A stretch of 64,000 bases of DNA from Candidatus Pantoea floridensis (lineage in GTDB: Bacteria; Pseudomonadota; Gammaproteobacteria; Enterobacterales; Enterobacteriaceae). Every line of letters begins with the position of its first letter. Within the stretch, counting starts at the first letter, position 1. Shown here piece after piece: positions 19,659 to 29,715 of the stretch. The notes under the pieces are model-generated. The model saw nothing but the letters and a program-made list of their open reading frames with translations. It made no database searches and was not told the origin of the DNA. The stretch spans positions 1,984,001-2,048,000 of the forward strand of contig NZ_OCMY01000001.1 in NCBI RefSeq assembly GCF_900215435.1, written 5' to 3'. The translations under genes and the position numbers were made by a program.

Positions 19659-20792
19659 TCAGCGGCTCTGCAGCACTTGCTGATAAAGTGAAGTCAGCGC
19701 CAGCGCCAGTCGCTGCGGACCAAAAGGTTCAATTCTACGTCGTGCGGCTTCACCCATGGCAGAATTGTGTGAAAGTGCTGGCGTGGCGATTACGGCTTCG
19801 TTTAACGCTTTGATATCTAACGCATCACAAACAAAACCTTCCTGGCCTGCAGTGATAAATTCAGCGCCACCGCAGCCGGTGCTGGTGATCACCGCCAGGC
19901 CGCAGGCCATTGCTTCCAGCACCACATTGGGAAAGGGGTCATAAAGCGTGGGCAGCAGCAGCGCGTCAGCGGCATGGTAAAACGGCTGTACATCCTGCTG
20001 CACGCCAACAAAACGCATTCGATCCAGGCAGTTAAGCTGATTCGCTAACTGCTGATAACGCGACAGGTGCTTATCCTGGCCAACCACCACCAGATAGCGA
20101 TCGCTTTTCGCTACCGCCTCAATCGCGGCCTTAAGTCCTTTGCGCTCAAAGCCCGAACCGACATAAATCATCACTGTGGCATCGTGCGGCAGGTTGAGCT
20201 GCTGACGTGCTGTGTGGCGCAATGTTTCGCTGGCGGGCTGGAAACGCTGGCTATCAATCGCATTGTGAATCACATGAATCTTGCTGGCATCGAGCGTGAA
20301 GTGCCGCAAAATATCCTGCTTCACCATCTCGGAATTACAGATCACCGCCTTCAACGCAGGCGCATTGAACATCTCGGCTTCCGCCTGCAATACGTAGCGA
20401 TGGTAAGGGCTGAGGCTGGCGCTCAAACGTTGCCACGGCGATACAATACGCGCGCGCTGTTCCAGCCATACGCGATGCACGCCATCTCCCGCGCGGAAGA
20501 TATCGCAGCCGGCAATGCGTTCGTGGCTCTGCACAATATCGAACTTCTCACGTTCCCAGCATGCCCGGGCGGCGCGGGCAAAACCCCGTTCGCGCGAGAT
20601 GCGGCCGAATTTCGCCGGATTACAGATGTGCAGATGCCAGGCCGGATTCGGCGTGCCCTGCCAGCTGCGGGTGATAATGTTGAGATCGAGCTGTTCGCTA
20701 TCCAGTGCTTCCAGCGCACGTGAGATAAAGCGCTCGGCGCCGCCGTCGGGACGATATTTCTGCCGGACTATCGCCAGGCGTAACTTACTCAT
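19659..20792 (-). CDS. wabG: GT4 LPS core glycosyltransferase, WabG-like
   Basis: ATG 20792 (MSKLRLAIVRQKYRPDGGAE) gives 377 residues and overlaps waaQ by 8 bp. The N-terminal acceptor domain has CDIFRAGDGVHRVWLEQRAR. The C-terminal donor domain has VGSGFERKGL and the EX7E motif in DPFPNVVLEAMACGLAVITS. It resembles Klebsiella WabG, which adds galacturonic acid to heptose II. The exact sugar cannot be told from sequence alone. Confidence 0.82.
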   Translation of the reverse strand: MSKLRLAIVRQKYRPDGGAERFISRALEALDSEQLDLNIITRSWQGTPNPAWHLHICNPAKFGRISRERGFARAARACWEREKFDIVQSHERIAGCDIFRAGDGVHRVWLEQRARIVSPWQRLSASLSPYHRYVLQAEAEMFNAPALKAVICNSEMVKQDILRHFTLDASKIHVIHNAIDSQRFQPASETLRHTARQQLNLPHDATVMIYVGSGFERKGLKAAIEAVAKSDRYLVVVGQDKHLSRYQQLANQLNCLDRMRFVGVQQDVQPFYHAADALLLPTLYDPFPNVVLEAMACGLAVITSTGCGGAEFITAGQEGFVCDALDIKALNEAVIATPALSHNSAMGEAARRRIEPFGPQRLALALTSLYQQVLQSR

Positions 20793-21861
20793 GCAAAAAA
20801 CTCCTGGCGGCAGCGACCACATCCTCAACGGGAATAGCAGAAAGGTAGCGCTGTTGGGTATTGGTATCGATTGCGTCTGGCGACGGCAGCGGCCCATAAT
20901 CGCCGGCCCAAATCACGCGGTTGTTCTCGCCCCACGGGCGCCAGTGTTGCAGCTTAGTTGGGCCAAACAGCGCAAGGCAGGGGGTTTCCAGCGCAGCGGC
21001 CATGTGCATGGGAGCAGAATCCACGCCGATAAACAGCTGCGCCGCATTGATGAGTGCGGCCAATTGCGGCAAGGAGAGTTGACCCGCCAGCGACACCACA
21101 TTGTGGCTGCGGCACAGCGACTGAATATTGGCGATCATCGCCAGCTCTTTCTGGTCTGGTCCTGCGGTAAGCACCACGGTACGGCCTTCAGCGGTGAGCG
21201 CATCGATCACCTGTGCGACTTTGTCATCTTCCCAGCATTTAAACTGCCAGCGAGAAGTGGGTTGCACCACAATAAAAGGCGCGCTGACCGCGTGCTGTGC
21301 CAGCATGTCCTGCACCTTTTGCCAATCGGCCGCGCTGAAGTGCATTGAGGCTTTCGCGCCCGCGGCGCTGATACCGAGCGGCGTCAGCGCCGCCATATTC
21401 TGTTCAACCGTATGCAGCTGGTTATGATTGGCGGTGCTAACCAACTGATTGTGCATTCGGCGCCATAAAACATTGTCGCGCTTGTGAAAAGCAAAACCGA
21501 TACGCACGTTGGCGCCGGAAAGGCCGGTAATAATGGCGCTGCGCCACTGATCGGCGAGGTTGATCACGAGGTCATAATGGCAGGCGCGTACCGCAGAAAT
21601 CAGGCGCATTTCGTGACGGAATTTCTGCCAGCCGCCCTCTTTCTTCCAGTTGCGATCGATAAAGTGTAACTGGCGAATGGCCGGATGCGCTTCCAGCATC
21701 GGACGGGTCTCTTTATACAGCAGAACGTCGATATTGGCCTGCGGATAGCGCTGGCGAAGCGCATTGATAGCGGGTGTGGTCAGCAGCATATCGCCGTGAT
21801 GGCGCAGCTTGATCAATAGAATATTTTTCGGTGTAAATGGGTCTGGAATCGGGCTTGCCAT
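20785..21861 (-). CDS. waaQ: LPS core heptosyltransferase III (WaaQ/RfaQ)
   Basis: From ATG 21861 the 358-residue GT9 protein shows KNILLIKLRHHGDMLLTTPA, VDVLLYKETRPMLE-like segments and the C-terminal ADP-heptose site FIGVDSAPMHMAAALETPCL followed by ALFGPTKLQHWRPWG. WaaQ adds the side-branch heptose III to heptose II. A TTG start six bases upstream is possible. It is coupled to the WabG-like gene downstream. Confidence 0.92.
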   Translation of the reverse strand: MASPIPDPFTPKNILLIKLRHHGDMLLTTPAINALRQRYPQANIDVLLYKETRPMLEAHPAIRQLHFIDRNWKKEGGWQKFRHEMRLISAVRACHYDLVINLADQWRSAIITGLSGANVRIGFAFHKRDNVLWRRMHNQLVSTANHNQLHTVEQNMAALTPLGISAAGAKASMHFSAADWQKVQDMLAQHAVSAPFIVVQPTSRWQFKCWEDDKVAQVIDALTAEGRTVVLTAGPDQKELAMIANIQSLCRSHNVVSLAGQLSLPQLAALINAAQLFIGVDSAPMHMAAALETPCLALFGPTKLQHWRPWGENNRVIWAGDYGPLPSPDAIDTNTQQRYLSAIPVEDVVAAARSFLHE

Positions 21862-21934
21862 ACTCAAATGATCTCAGAATTCAGTCAGCTGATTGTAGGG
21901 CAAACCCCAAAAGCGTGAAAGCCGGGTGCAGCGC

Positions 21935-22936
21935 TTATTTCTTACGCCAGCGATAAATCCGACTCAGCCACAACAGCAGTTGATACCATTGCCGCAGGCC
22001 GCGTGCGTTACGCAGCATGCGTTTATGCGTTTGTGTGGCAAACAGGTCTTCAATCATCGCCAGACGCGCACTCTCTTCGGGTTCGCGACGAATGCAGTGG
22101 CAGACGCTGAGCGCCTCATGCGTAATCTGGGCGTGAAATGACGGATAGATTTTCACTTTATCGCGATAGCGCACGTTAATCTCTTCCAGCAATCGCGCAA
22201 TTTTCAGGTAATGGCGCTGATACTCAACGTTGCGCTGGCCGGTGCGCTTACGATTGCTGATTGACGCATCGTGCATGTGGTAGCGATAGAAGATTTGATC
22301 GGTGTAGCGCACGCGTTTAGCGTTAAGCATCAGCTCGGTGGTCCAGGGGATATCCTGATGATGCAGGCCGGGTTCAAAATAGAGCTGCAGCTGCTCGATC
22401 AGTTCACGGCGATAAATCCCCAGCCATACCACGTGCATGTAGCGCCGCGTTTGCAGTGCCTTATTGAGCCATTCAGGGCCGCTAAGCACGCCGGTGCTGG
22501 TGAGGCGATCGCGGGGAATCAGCGGCTTGACCTGTTGACTGGCCTTAAAGAACCACTCCGCATTGCACTGCGCGACGTCGAGATTATCGCGCTCTGCCAT
22601 TTCGACCAGGGTTTGATACATCGCCGGGTCCATGGTGTCGTCAGCATCCGGGAATGACACGTACTTACCACGCGCGACGGCCAGTCCGGCATTGCGGGCG
22701 CGAGACACGCCCCCGTTGGCTTGATGAACAACGCGCACATGGTGGTGCTGTTGTGCATAGGCGTCGGCACGCTCGCCGGAGCCGTCGGTAGATCCGTCAT
22801 CGACAACGATGATTTCCATGTCGCTAAGCGTTTGTGCCAGCAGCGCCTGCATGCAGACAGTGAAATCGCTGCCCGCATTGAACATGGGAATGATAAGGCT
22901 GAGTAAAGGGGCAGATTGAGCAGGGGGCATTGTCAT
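21935..22936 (-). CDS. GT2 family glycosyltransferase, LPS core
   Basis: The 333-residue product has the GT-A signature LLSLIIPMFNAGSDFTVCMQ, EIIVVDDGSTDGSGERAD, and the FPDADDTMDPAMYQ metal site. A conserved C-terminal helical part ends RIYRWRKK. Its start overlaps the upstream GT9 gene by 4 bp, so it belongs to the same transcript. It probably adds an outer-core residue; acceptor and donor are unknown. Confidence 0.85.
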   Translation of the reverse strand: MTMPPAQSAPLLSLIIPMFNAGSDFTVCMQALLAQTLSDMEIIVVDDGSTDGSGERADAYAQQHHHVRVVHQANGGVSRARNAGLAVARGKYVSFPDADDTMDPAMYQTLVEMAERDNLDVAQCNAEWFFKASQQVKPLIPRDRLTSTGVLSGPEWLNKALQTRRYMHVVWLGIYRRELIEQLQLYFEPGLHHQDIPWTTELMLNAKRVRYTDQIFYRYHMHDASISNRKRTGQRNVEYQRHYLKIARLLEEINVRYRDKVKIYPSFHAQITHEALSVCHCIRREPEESARLAMIEDLFATQTHKRMLRNARGLRQWYQLLLWLSRIYRWRKK

Positions 22937-24066
22937 GCTGTTTTTGTGTTCTTCCGTCGCGCCAGGCGTTGTTGCTGCCTCGCGGTAATAAAATCATGAA
23001 TATCGTCCAGCTTCCGCTGATCCAGTTCAAACAGCTGTTCAGTGGGATGCTTAAATTTGTACTGCGCTGCGAAAACAAATGATGAAGGCGCAATATGATT
23101 TGGGCCAATCAGCAAGACATCGCCAAGAGGGCGCTGTTCTTCTACACAGCAAGGACCGTAAATCAAAATAATGGGAACATGCTGCGCATCGGCAATATAA
23201 ACGTTCCCCGAATCAGACGCGATATAGAAATCCATCTCGTTGATAACGGCGGGAACGTCTTCTAACGGCACTTTACCTACCAAACTGATCACATTCTCAC
23301 GCGCGCCGACAACTTTATACAGCTCTTGTAGACGTGATTGTTCATTCGGTGCGCCAAAGGCAAAGAACTGACAGGGCAAATCGCTGAGATGGTCAAACAG
23401 TCGCTGCCAAATCAGCGGAGGAATCGTTTTCGCCTGGTTACCGGCGGTGATACTGATACCAATTCGGATCCCATCATGCTGGAAAATTTCTGCAGGCAGC
23501 GCGTGAGGTTGCCAAAGCGGTTGTGTCGCATGTTTCGGATAGCTCTCTTTAGTAAAAGAACGATCGGCGAGCTTTAAATAATTTTCCAACGTGAGCGTAT
23601 TTTTTTCGTGCTGCACGACACCTGAAGCGGTGAGGTAAAAAAGCTTCTGATAGCTTCGGCGACGATAGCTGGAAAGAAATTGCTTGTTACTGGCGTTACA
23701 GCAAGAGGCAATAAATAGATTGAGATTGGTTGGATGCAGCAGATAGATATTGTCGTAACGATTAAGTAATAACCATATTAATTTGAATTTCTTAATCAGT
23801 CCTGAACGATGATCTTCGATGTACCAGATATTTTCTAGCGTGCTGTCACGCGTCGCCAGAGCCGCTACGCTATGGCTTAGCAGCGCATCGCTTTTTCCCA
23901 AATGGGTTAATAGCGGAGTGATGTTAATAAAATCACCAATCTTCGCTGTTTGAATCACGAGATTTTTACCGGTCCTGGCATGGAAGATTTTCATCAACCA
24001 TTTCACCGGTAAAAAAAGAATGAAGAGAATGGTATACGTCAACGATCTATCCCCATGTTCGGCCAC
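22933..24066 (-). CDS. GT9 family glycosyltransferase (heptosyltransferase-like)
   Basis: The frame from GTG 24066 gives 377 residues. A hydrophobic N-terminal segment (YTILFILFLPVKWLMKIF) precedes the GT9 motif LVIQTAKIGDFINITPLLTH. The C-terminal donor site is DFYIASDSGNVYIADAQHVP followed by ILIYGPCCVEEQRPLGDV. It is divergent from WaaC, WaaF and WaaQ, with a cysteine pair after GP. The start is uncertain: a hairpin covers GTG 24066, and a TTG at 24042 would give a shorter protein. It is cotranscribed with neighbouring transferases. Confidence 0.8.
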   Translation of the reverse strand: MAEHGDRSLTYTILFILFLPVKWLMKIFHARTGKNLVIQTAKIGDFINITPLLTHLGKSDALLSHSVAALATRDSTLENIWYIEDHRSGLIKKFKLIWLLLNRYDNIYLLHPTNLNLFIASCCNASNKQFLSSYRRRSYQKLFYLTASGVVQHEKNTLTLENYLKLADRSFTKESYPKHATQPLWQPHALPAEIFQHDGIRIGISITAGNQAKTIPPLIWQRLFDHLSDLPCQFFAFGAPNEQSRLQELYKVVGARENVISLVGKVPLEDVPAVINEMDFYIASDSGNVYIADAQHVPIILIYGPCCVEEQRPLGDVLLIGPNHIAPSSFVFAAQYKFKHPTEQLFELDQRKLDDIHDFITARQQQRLARRKNTKTA

Positions 24067-24078
24067 ACCGACATGGGG
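24051..24078. other. Hairpin over the 5' end of the GT9 gene
   Basis: CCCCATGT (24051-24058) pairs perfectly with ACATGGGG (24071-24078), and an inner CGG/CCG pair extends the stem to 11 bp with one bulge and a CCACA loop. It sits just after the upstream gene stop and would hide the GTG start at 24066. Confidence 0.55.
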
Positions 24079-24084
24079 ACCTGT

Positions 24085-25227
24085 TTAACCTGAAACGTGC
24101 TGAGTATGTGAATATGAGGGTTTTGCCGCTTCAGCCAGTTGCAAATAGTGCTGACAAACCACGTTGAGACTATAAATGCTTAAGTCCAGATGTTGCAACT
24201 CTGGCGGGTTCGCATAAATTTCGCGCATTTTTTCCGCCAGTGACTGCGCATTTAATTCAGCAAGCCCACGCGCAAGGTCACCGCTCATTATCGACGCCGG
24301 GCCACCAGGGCAACGTGTACTGACGATGGAAGTGCCGCAGCTCAGGGCTTCTACCAGCACATTACCGAATCCTTCGCTATCTGAACTAAGCACTAACAGA
24401 CGTGCGTGGCGAATCCACGGGTAAGGATTGGCGTGAAAGCCTTCGAAGCGCACGCGCTCAGCAATACCTAAATCAGCGGTTTGCTGACGTAATTTTTCCG
24501 TGATTTTTTCACTTCCCTGACCCAATAACACTAAGGGAGCGCTGATACCACTCATAGCATAGGCGTCCAGCAAGCGATCGTGGCGTTTTGTTTCATGAAA
24601 ACGCCCGACGTGCAGGACGAAATCACTGCCGGCCATGGGGCAGGGTTCGGCGGCAAGGCGACTAATAAGATTGAAATCGAAGGGGTTGACTATCACACGC
24701 GTTTTGCTGGGCTTTACGCCAATATTCTGAACAACATCATCAATGACGTATTGTGAAACACCAATCAATTGTTTGCCTTGATAAGTCAGGCGTATTTTGA
24801 GCCGTTTAAGCCACAGCGAGAATCCTGATTTACGCTTAAGGTACGAGGCTGAGAATACGCCATGCAGACAATACCAGGTTTTATTCGTATCCAGCGCGTG
24901 CGCGCGCCGCACAATGCGATCGGTTTTGTGTAGATGTGAAAGAACCAGGTCAAATTTTCCGTGCGTTGCTTCGCTTGCACGCACGGCGGCGTCAAGGAGA
25001 TGCGCTCGACGATAAGTTTCAGTCAACTTACGCCAGGGACGAGAGCTGCTATCAATGATGGTCTGATAATCAACGCCGGATGGAATGGGGTAATCACACA
25101 CCTTACGCAATGAAAAAAGCGACACCCGATGTCCCTGACTTATAAAACCTTCTGCCAGCGTCAGGACGACTTTTTCGGCCCCTCCTCCCGGCAGGCCATC
25201 AATCACCATCAGAATGCGCTTTGACAA
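24085..25227 (-). CDS. GT4 family glycosyltransferase
   Basis: A TTG start at 25227 lies 7 bp after AGGAGT and gives LSKRILMVIDGLPGGGAEKV, about 380 residues; a farther ATG at 25278 lacks such a site. GT-B fold: acceptor motif GLPGGGAEKVVLTLAEG, donor-side HVGRFHETKRHDRLLDAY and the EX7E region DSEGFGNVLVEALSCGTSIV. It is similar in layout to cluster glycosyltransferases that extend the outer core. It is the first gene of the long minus-strand run to coaD. Confidence 0.82.
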   Translation of the reverse strand: MSKRILMVIDGLPGGGAEKVVLTLAEGFISQGHRVSLFSLRKVCDYPIPSGVDYQTIIDSSSRPWRKLTETYRRAHLLDAAVRASEATHGKFDLVLSHLHKTDRIVRRAHALDTNKTWYCLHGVFSASYLKRKSGFSLWLKRLKIRLTYQGKQLIGVSQYVIDDVVQNIGVKPSKTRVIVNPFDFNLISRLAAEPCPMAGSDFVLHVGRFHETKRHDRLLDAYAMSGISAPLVLLGQGSEKITEKLRQQTADLGIAERVRFEGFHANPYPWIRHARLLVLSSDSEGFGNVLVEALSCGTSIVSTRCPGGPASIMSGDLARGLAELNAQSLAEKMREIYANPPELQHLDLSIYSLNVVCQHYLQLAEAAKPSYSHTQHVSG

Positions 25228-25528
25228 ATTCGTTACTCCTAATCGCCAGCCTGTTTTTAATGATACAAAAACTATCATCCCCGCTAAAAACAGGACTGAA
25301 TATAAGATAAATCAATTTATTAGATGTGTTTGGTATTAAATAAATTCGCAGGGCATTTTAGCTGAGTACCCAGCGTATTCTGAACCTTATGTAGTTTAAT
25401 TCACTCTAGTTTAACCGTGCTTATACTGCTACACACTTATCGCCGCGCCTGTCCGATGAAATGTTTGCCCTCATTCCCGGGCTTGCGTACCATAACGACG
25501 AGAAATTGCTCATTTTATCGGATAAGTT
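25228..25528. promoter_or_regulatory. Divergent intergenic region in the core cluster
   Basis: Three hundred AT-rich bases separate the GT4 gene and the deacetylase. TATACT near 25425 could be a -10 for the rightward gene. No JUMPstart/ops element (GGCGGTAG) was found, so RfaH control is not evident here. Confidence 0.45.
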
Positions 25529-26500
25529 ATGGATAAGCCTGCGTTTTTAATCACTCTCGATACTGAAGGGGATAACCTCTGGCGCAATCGCAGCGGCAAG
25601 GTTACCACGCATAATGTTCGATTCCTGCCGCGTTTTCAGTCGTTATGTGAGAAATACGGTTTTAAACCAACCTGGCTAACCAATTTTGAAATGGCGAGCG
25701 ATCCCGCTTATGTAGAGTTTGGCCGCGATCTGCTGGCGCGGGGGCAGGGTGAAATCGGCATGCATCTGCACGCATGGTATAGCCCGCCAGACTATGCGCT
25801 AACGGATGATGATTGGCGCTATCAGCCCTATTTAATTGAATATCCTGAAGATGTGCTGCGTGAAAAAGTCGCTTTCATGACAGATTTACTGGAAACGGCC
25901 TTTCAGCAGAAGATGACCAGCCACCGCGCTGGACGCTGGGCTTTCAATGAAATCTATGCGCGCGCACTGCTCGACCACGGTTATTTGGTTGATTGTTCCG
26001 TCACACCGCGCGTTGACTGGCGTACCTCTTCTGGCGCGCCTCAGGGCAAAGGCGGCACCGATTATCGCCACTTTCCCGACCACGCTTATTATCTTGATGC
26101 GAATGATATTTCCAAAGAGTGCGACAGCGGGCTTTTAGAGCTGCCGATGAGCATCGAATATCGCTACGGTGCGCTGACCAATCAGTTAAAAAAAGTGTGG
26201 AATGACATTCGCGGCAAGAAACGCGGCCATTCAGTCAACTGGCTGCGGCCGGTTGGTGGCAATGTGGCGCAGATGAAGCAGGTGGCTGAGCAGACGCTCA
26301 GGCGTGGAAATGACTACGTTGAATTTATGCTGCACTCTTCCGAATTCATGCCGGATGGCAGCCCCACGTTTAAAAATGAGGCTGATATTGAACGTCTTTA
26401 TGATGATTTAGAGCAGCTTTTCAGCTGGCTCCAGTCACGTACCCAGGGCATGACGCTAACAGAATATGCGTTATTAAAGCGCGATCGCCAGCCGAGCTGA
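25529..26500 (+). CDS. Polysaccharide deacetylase family protein, WabN-like
   Basis: The 323-residue protein has the NodB-type pattern: the metal-binding TLDTEGD near the N-terminus, GEIGMHLHAWYSPP (metal histidines), SHRAGRWAFNEIYARALLDHG and a late EFMLHSSEFMPDGS. It is the only rightward gene within the core cluster. In Klebsiella the core deacetylase WabN removes the acetyl group from GlcNAc before further extension, and this gene is a candidate equivalent. No signal peptide is seen, consistent with cytoplasmic action on the growing core. Confidence 0.78.
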   Translation: MDKPAFLITLDTEGDNLWRNRSGKVTTHNVRFLPRFQSLCEKYGFKPTWLTNFEMASDPAYVEFGRDLLARGQGEIGMHLHAWYSPPDYALTDDDWRYQPYLIEYPEDVLREKVAFMTDLLETAFQQKMTSHRAGRWAFNEIYARALLDHGYLVDCSVTPRVDWRTSSGAPQGKGGTDYRHFPDHAYYLDANDISKECDSGLLELPMSIEYRYGALTNQLKKVWNDIRGKKRGHSVNWLRPVGGNVAQMKQVAEQTLRRGNDYVEFMLHSSEFMPDGSPTFKNEADIERLYDDLEQLFSWLQSRTQGMTLTEYALLKRDRQPS

Positions 26501-26519
26501 ATCAAGACGCGGTATACCT

Positions 26520-27488
26520 CTATACCGCGATTTCTTTCATCATTGCCGCGACATCCTTTGCCTGGATATCTGCCATGCTGTGGCCTTGTGCAGGGCGCAG
26601 CACATACTGATTTTTCCCATATCCACCAATGAGTCCCGGATCGGTTGGGCCGTATAAGGTGATATTGGGCCGATCCAGCGCCGCGGTCAGATGGCTTAAG
26701 CCGGTATCCACCGATACCACCGCGCGCGCGCCCGCTAATTGCTGCGCGACCTGCTCGAGGGTTAATTTGGCTAACACTTCAACATGTGAGAAGCCTTCCG
26801 CCAGACGCTGCGCGCGCTGATGCTCGTGCTCTGCGCCCCACGGCAACTTCACGCGCAGGCCCGTAGGTTGCATTAATTCGATTAACTCGCGCCAGTGCGA
26901 TTCCGGCCAGTGTTTGTTGTCACGCGTGGTCGCATGCAGAAACACCAGATAAGGGCTGCTCTCCGCCGGAAGTGACGTCAGGAAATGACCGGCAATGGCA
27001 TAATCACCCTGCGTAGCCGGTTTTTCATAGCCGAGGCTTTTGGCAAACAGCTCGCGCGTACGTTCCACGGCATGCTGCTGCTTGTCGATTTCATGACGCT
27101 TGTCATACCACCAGCTGGCGAAAGGCTCGCGCGCACTGCGGCTATCCTGACCGTGCTTCACCCCTTTTGCCAGGCGCGTCACCAGCGCGGCGCTTTTGAT
27201 GAGGCCTTGCGCATCCAGCACCACATCATAGTCGCGCGATTGCAGATCGCGTTTGAAGCGCACGCGCTCTTCGCGCTGCTGGCTGCCAAACCAGTGTTTG
27301 CGCCAGCGGCGAATCGCGACGGGGAGCACTTTATCCACCGCCGGATGCCAGCCTGGAATCTGGGCGAAGTTCTCCTCCACCACCCAATCAAAGCGAATGC
27401 CTGGAATGGCCTGCATCGCATCGGTGAGCGCCGGAAGCGTATGCAGCACGTCTCCCATTGAGGAGGTTTTTACTATCAAAACGTGCAT
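26520..27488 (-). CDS. waaC: LPS heptosyltransferase I
   Basis: The 322-residue GT9 enzyme starts MHVLIVKTSSMGDVLHTLPA and shows VVLDAQGLIKSA, HATTRDNKHWPE and the ADP-heptose site VVSVDTGLSHLTAALDRPNI. It adds the first heptose to Kdo. It lies 2 bp after waaF in the hldD-waaF-waaC operon. Confidence 0.95.
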   Translation of the reverse strand: MHVLIVKTSSMGDVLHTLPALTDAMQAIPGIRFDWVVEENFAQIPGWHPAVDKVLPVAIRRWRKHWFGSQQREERVRFKRDLQSRDYDVVLDAQGLIKSAALVTRLAKGVKHGQDSRSAREPFASWWYDKRHEIDKQQHAVERTRELFAKSLGYEKPATQGDYAIAGHFLTSLPAESSPYLVFLHATTRDNKHWPESHWRELIELMQPTGLRVKLPWGAEHEHQRAQRLAEGFSHVEVLAKLTLEQVAQQLAGARAVVSVDTGLSHLTAALDRPNITLYGPTDPGLIGGYGKNQYVLRPAQGHSMADIQAKDVAAMMKEIAV

Positions 27489-27490
27489 CT

Positions 27491-28534
27491 TTACTCCTGC
27501 ACCGGATGCAACAGCGCGCTAAGCTCCTGATGAACTCGCGCCGGTTGAATATCAATCAGGCTTTGGTGATAGCCTTGATCGGCATCCCCTTTGCGGACTT
27601 TGTGATAACCGGTGATCAAGCGAATAATGCGCGCCTGATGGGACAACGGCGGGGTGAAATCCGGGCTGCTTGGGCCATATAGCGCCACCAGCGGACGGTT
27701 AAGAGCCGCCGCAATATGCATTAAGCCCGAATCATTACTAACCACTGCCGTGCAGTTGGCCAGCAAAATCACCGCCTGTTCCAGTTGCGTATCGCCGGCC
27801 AGATTCTTGCAGTGCGCACGCGCTGGTTCTGACAGCGTTTGTACAATGGTATCGCCGGTTTCGCGATCCTTTGCCGAACCAAACAGCACCACCTGATAGC
27901 CTTCGCCGATCAGCTGTTCTGCCAGCGCGGCATAGTGATAATGTGGCCAGCGTTTGGCCGGACCAAACTCTGCACCCGGGCAAAAGCCAATTGCTGGACG
28001 ATCGGCTGACAGCGCAAACTGTGCCGCCGTCATGCGTTTTTCGTCGTCATCCACGCGCAGCTGCGGCCACAACAAAGGCTGCGGCAGCTGCTGCGCCGAG
28101 GCGATAGGCTTGTCATAGCCGAGCGCCACATAGCGCTCAACCATCAACGGAAACGCGGCTTTATCCAGCACGCGGAGATCATTTAACACGCCATAACGCA
28201 TCTCGCCGCGCCAGCCGGTGCGACGCTTGATGCCGGCGAAGAAGGGCACCAGCGCGGATTTAAAGGAGTTCGGCAACACATAGGCGCGATCGTAACCGCT
28301 CGCCTGCAGCGTTTTCCCAAGGCGTCGACGCTCACCTAACGCCAGAGCGCCATGACCGAGCGGCATCGCCAGTGCCTGATTCACTTCCGGCATACGCGAC
28401 AGCAAAGGGCGGCACCAGGCTGGGGCCATTACATCGATTACCGCGTCAGGATGTTCCGTCTTGAGCGTGCGATAGAGACTTTGCGACATCATCATATCGC
28501 CGACCCATGATGGGCCAATAACCAGAATTTTCAT
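27491..28534 (-). CDS. waaF: LPS heptosyltransferase II
   Basis: The 347-residue enzyme starts MKILVIGPSWVGDMMMSQSL and has FCPGAEFGPAKRWPHYHYA and the donor site VVSNDSGLMHIAAALNRPLV. It adds heptose II to heptose I. Same operon and nearly the same length as E. coli WaaF (348). Confidence 0.96.
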   Translation of the reverse strand: MKILVIGPSWVGDMMMSQSLYRTLKTEHPDAVIDVMAPAWCRPLLSRMPEVNQALAMPLGHGALALGERRRLGKTLQASGYDRAYVLPNSFKSALVPFFAGIKRRTGWRGEMRYGVLNDLRVLDKAAFPLMVERYVALGYDKPIASAQQLPQPLLWPQLRVDDDEKRMTAAQFALSADRPAIGFCPGAEFGPAKRWPHYHYAALAEQLIGEGYQVVLFGSAKDRETGDTIVQTLSEPARAHCKNLAGDTQLEQAVILLANCTAVVSNDSGLMHIAAALNRPLVALYGPSSPDFTPPLSHQARIIRLITGYHKVRKGDADQGYHQSLIDIQPARVHQELSALLHPVQE

Positions 28535-28551
28535 CGCTGGTGCCGGTTTCC

Positions 28552-29484
28552 TTATGCGTTACGATTCAGCCAGGCCATATATTCGCCCACGCCTTGCGCC
28601 ACGGTTTTAAACGGCTTGTCGTAACCGGCCGCTCGCAGATTGGTCAGATCGGCTTGAGTGAATGCCTGATAGCGGCCTTTCAGCTTGTCAGGGAAGGGAA
28701 TGTACTCAATCTGGCCCTTCTGGTGGAAGTTCAGCACCGCATCCGCCACTTCCTGGAAAGATTCAGCGCGGCCGGTACCGCAGTTGTAGATACCAGAAAC
28801 GCCGTTCTCCCAGCACCACAGATTCACGGCGACCACGTCATCAACATGGATGAAGTCGCGGCGGAAAGCGTCGCTGCCTTCAAACAGCTTTGGATTTTCA
28901 TCGTTGCTGATCTGCGTGTTGAGATGGAAGGCCACGCTCGCCATGCTGCCTTTGTGGCCTTCGCGCGGACCATACACGTTGAAGTAGCGGAAACCGCACA
29001 CCGGTGATTCGGCTTCTGGCAGAATCTGGCGCACATAGTGATCGAACAACATTTTCGAGTAGCCATAGACGTTCAGCGGCTGCTCGTATTGGCGCTCTTC
29101 AATGAAGTTTTCATTGCGGCCACCGTAGGTCGCGGCGGAAGAGGCATACAGGAACGGGATTTCACGCTCAAGACAGAAGTGAAGCAGATCTTTCGAGTAC
29201 TGATAGTTGTTGTCCATCATGTACTTGCCATCCCATTCGGTGGTCGCGGAGCACGCACCTTCGTGGAACACGGCTTCGATAGGGCCCAGATCTTCGCCGG
29301 ACATGATATAGCTGAGGAACTCCTCTTTATCCATGTAATCAGCGATGTCCAGATCGGCCAGATTCACGAATTTGGTGCCATCCTTCAGATTATCCACCAC
29401 CAAAATGTCGGTAAGACCGCGATCGTTCAGCGCTTTAACAATGTTGCTGCCAATCATGCCAGCGCCACCGGTTACGATAATCAT
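28552..29484 (-). CDS. hldD: ADP-L-glycero-D-manno-heptose 6-epimerase
   Basis: A 310-residue SDR enzyme: N-terminal NADP-binding [20 protein letters not shown], and the catalytic Ser/Tyr-x3-Lys ([10 protein letters not shown] and [11 protein letters not shown]). It converts ADP-D-glycero to ADP-L-glycero-manno-heptose, the substrate of WaaC, WaaF and WaaQ. It heads the minus-strand operon and diverges from kbl. Confidence 0.97.
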   Translation of the reverse strand: MIIVTGGAGMIGSNIVKALNDRGLTDILVVDNLKDGTKFVNLADLDIADYMDKEEFLSYIMSGEDLGPIEAVFHEGACSATTEWDGKYMMDNNYQYSKDLLHFCLEREIPFLYASSAATYGGRNENFIEERQYEQPLNVYGYSKMLFDHYVRQILPEAESPVCGFRYFNVYGPREGHKGSMASVAFHLNTQISNDENPKLFEGSDAFRRDFIHVDDVVAVNLWCWENGVSGIYNCGTGRAESFQEVADAVLNFHQKGQIEYIPFPDKLKGRYQAFTQADLTNLRAAGYDKPFKTVAQGVGEYMAWLNRNA

Positions 29485-29715
29485 ATGCTTTGCCTTTAAA
29501 GAGTTAGGGTGAAACAGGAGGTTTCAGCCACGAATACCTACCATCATAACATTTCAACCAGACGCAGGCAGCCAGATGACTCCGTAAGCGCTGCACAAAT
29601 CCTGTTCGCAGCGTGAACTATGCTGCAAAACCGAGATATTGCTGGCTGAAATATCGTGTCTTTGCTTTTCGATCAGTAATATGTGCCAAAATTTTGCTAT
29701 CTAAGGAGCAGAATC

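Noticed and set aside
20067..21348. Two long plus-strand frames across the wabG/waaQ region
   Set aside because: Both are antisense to well-recognised transferases.
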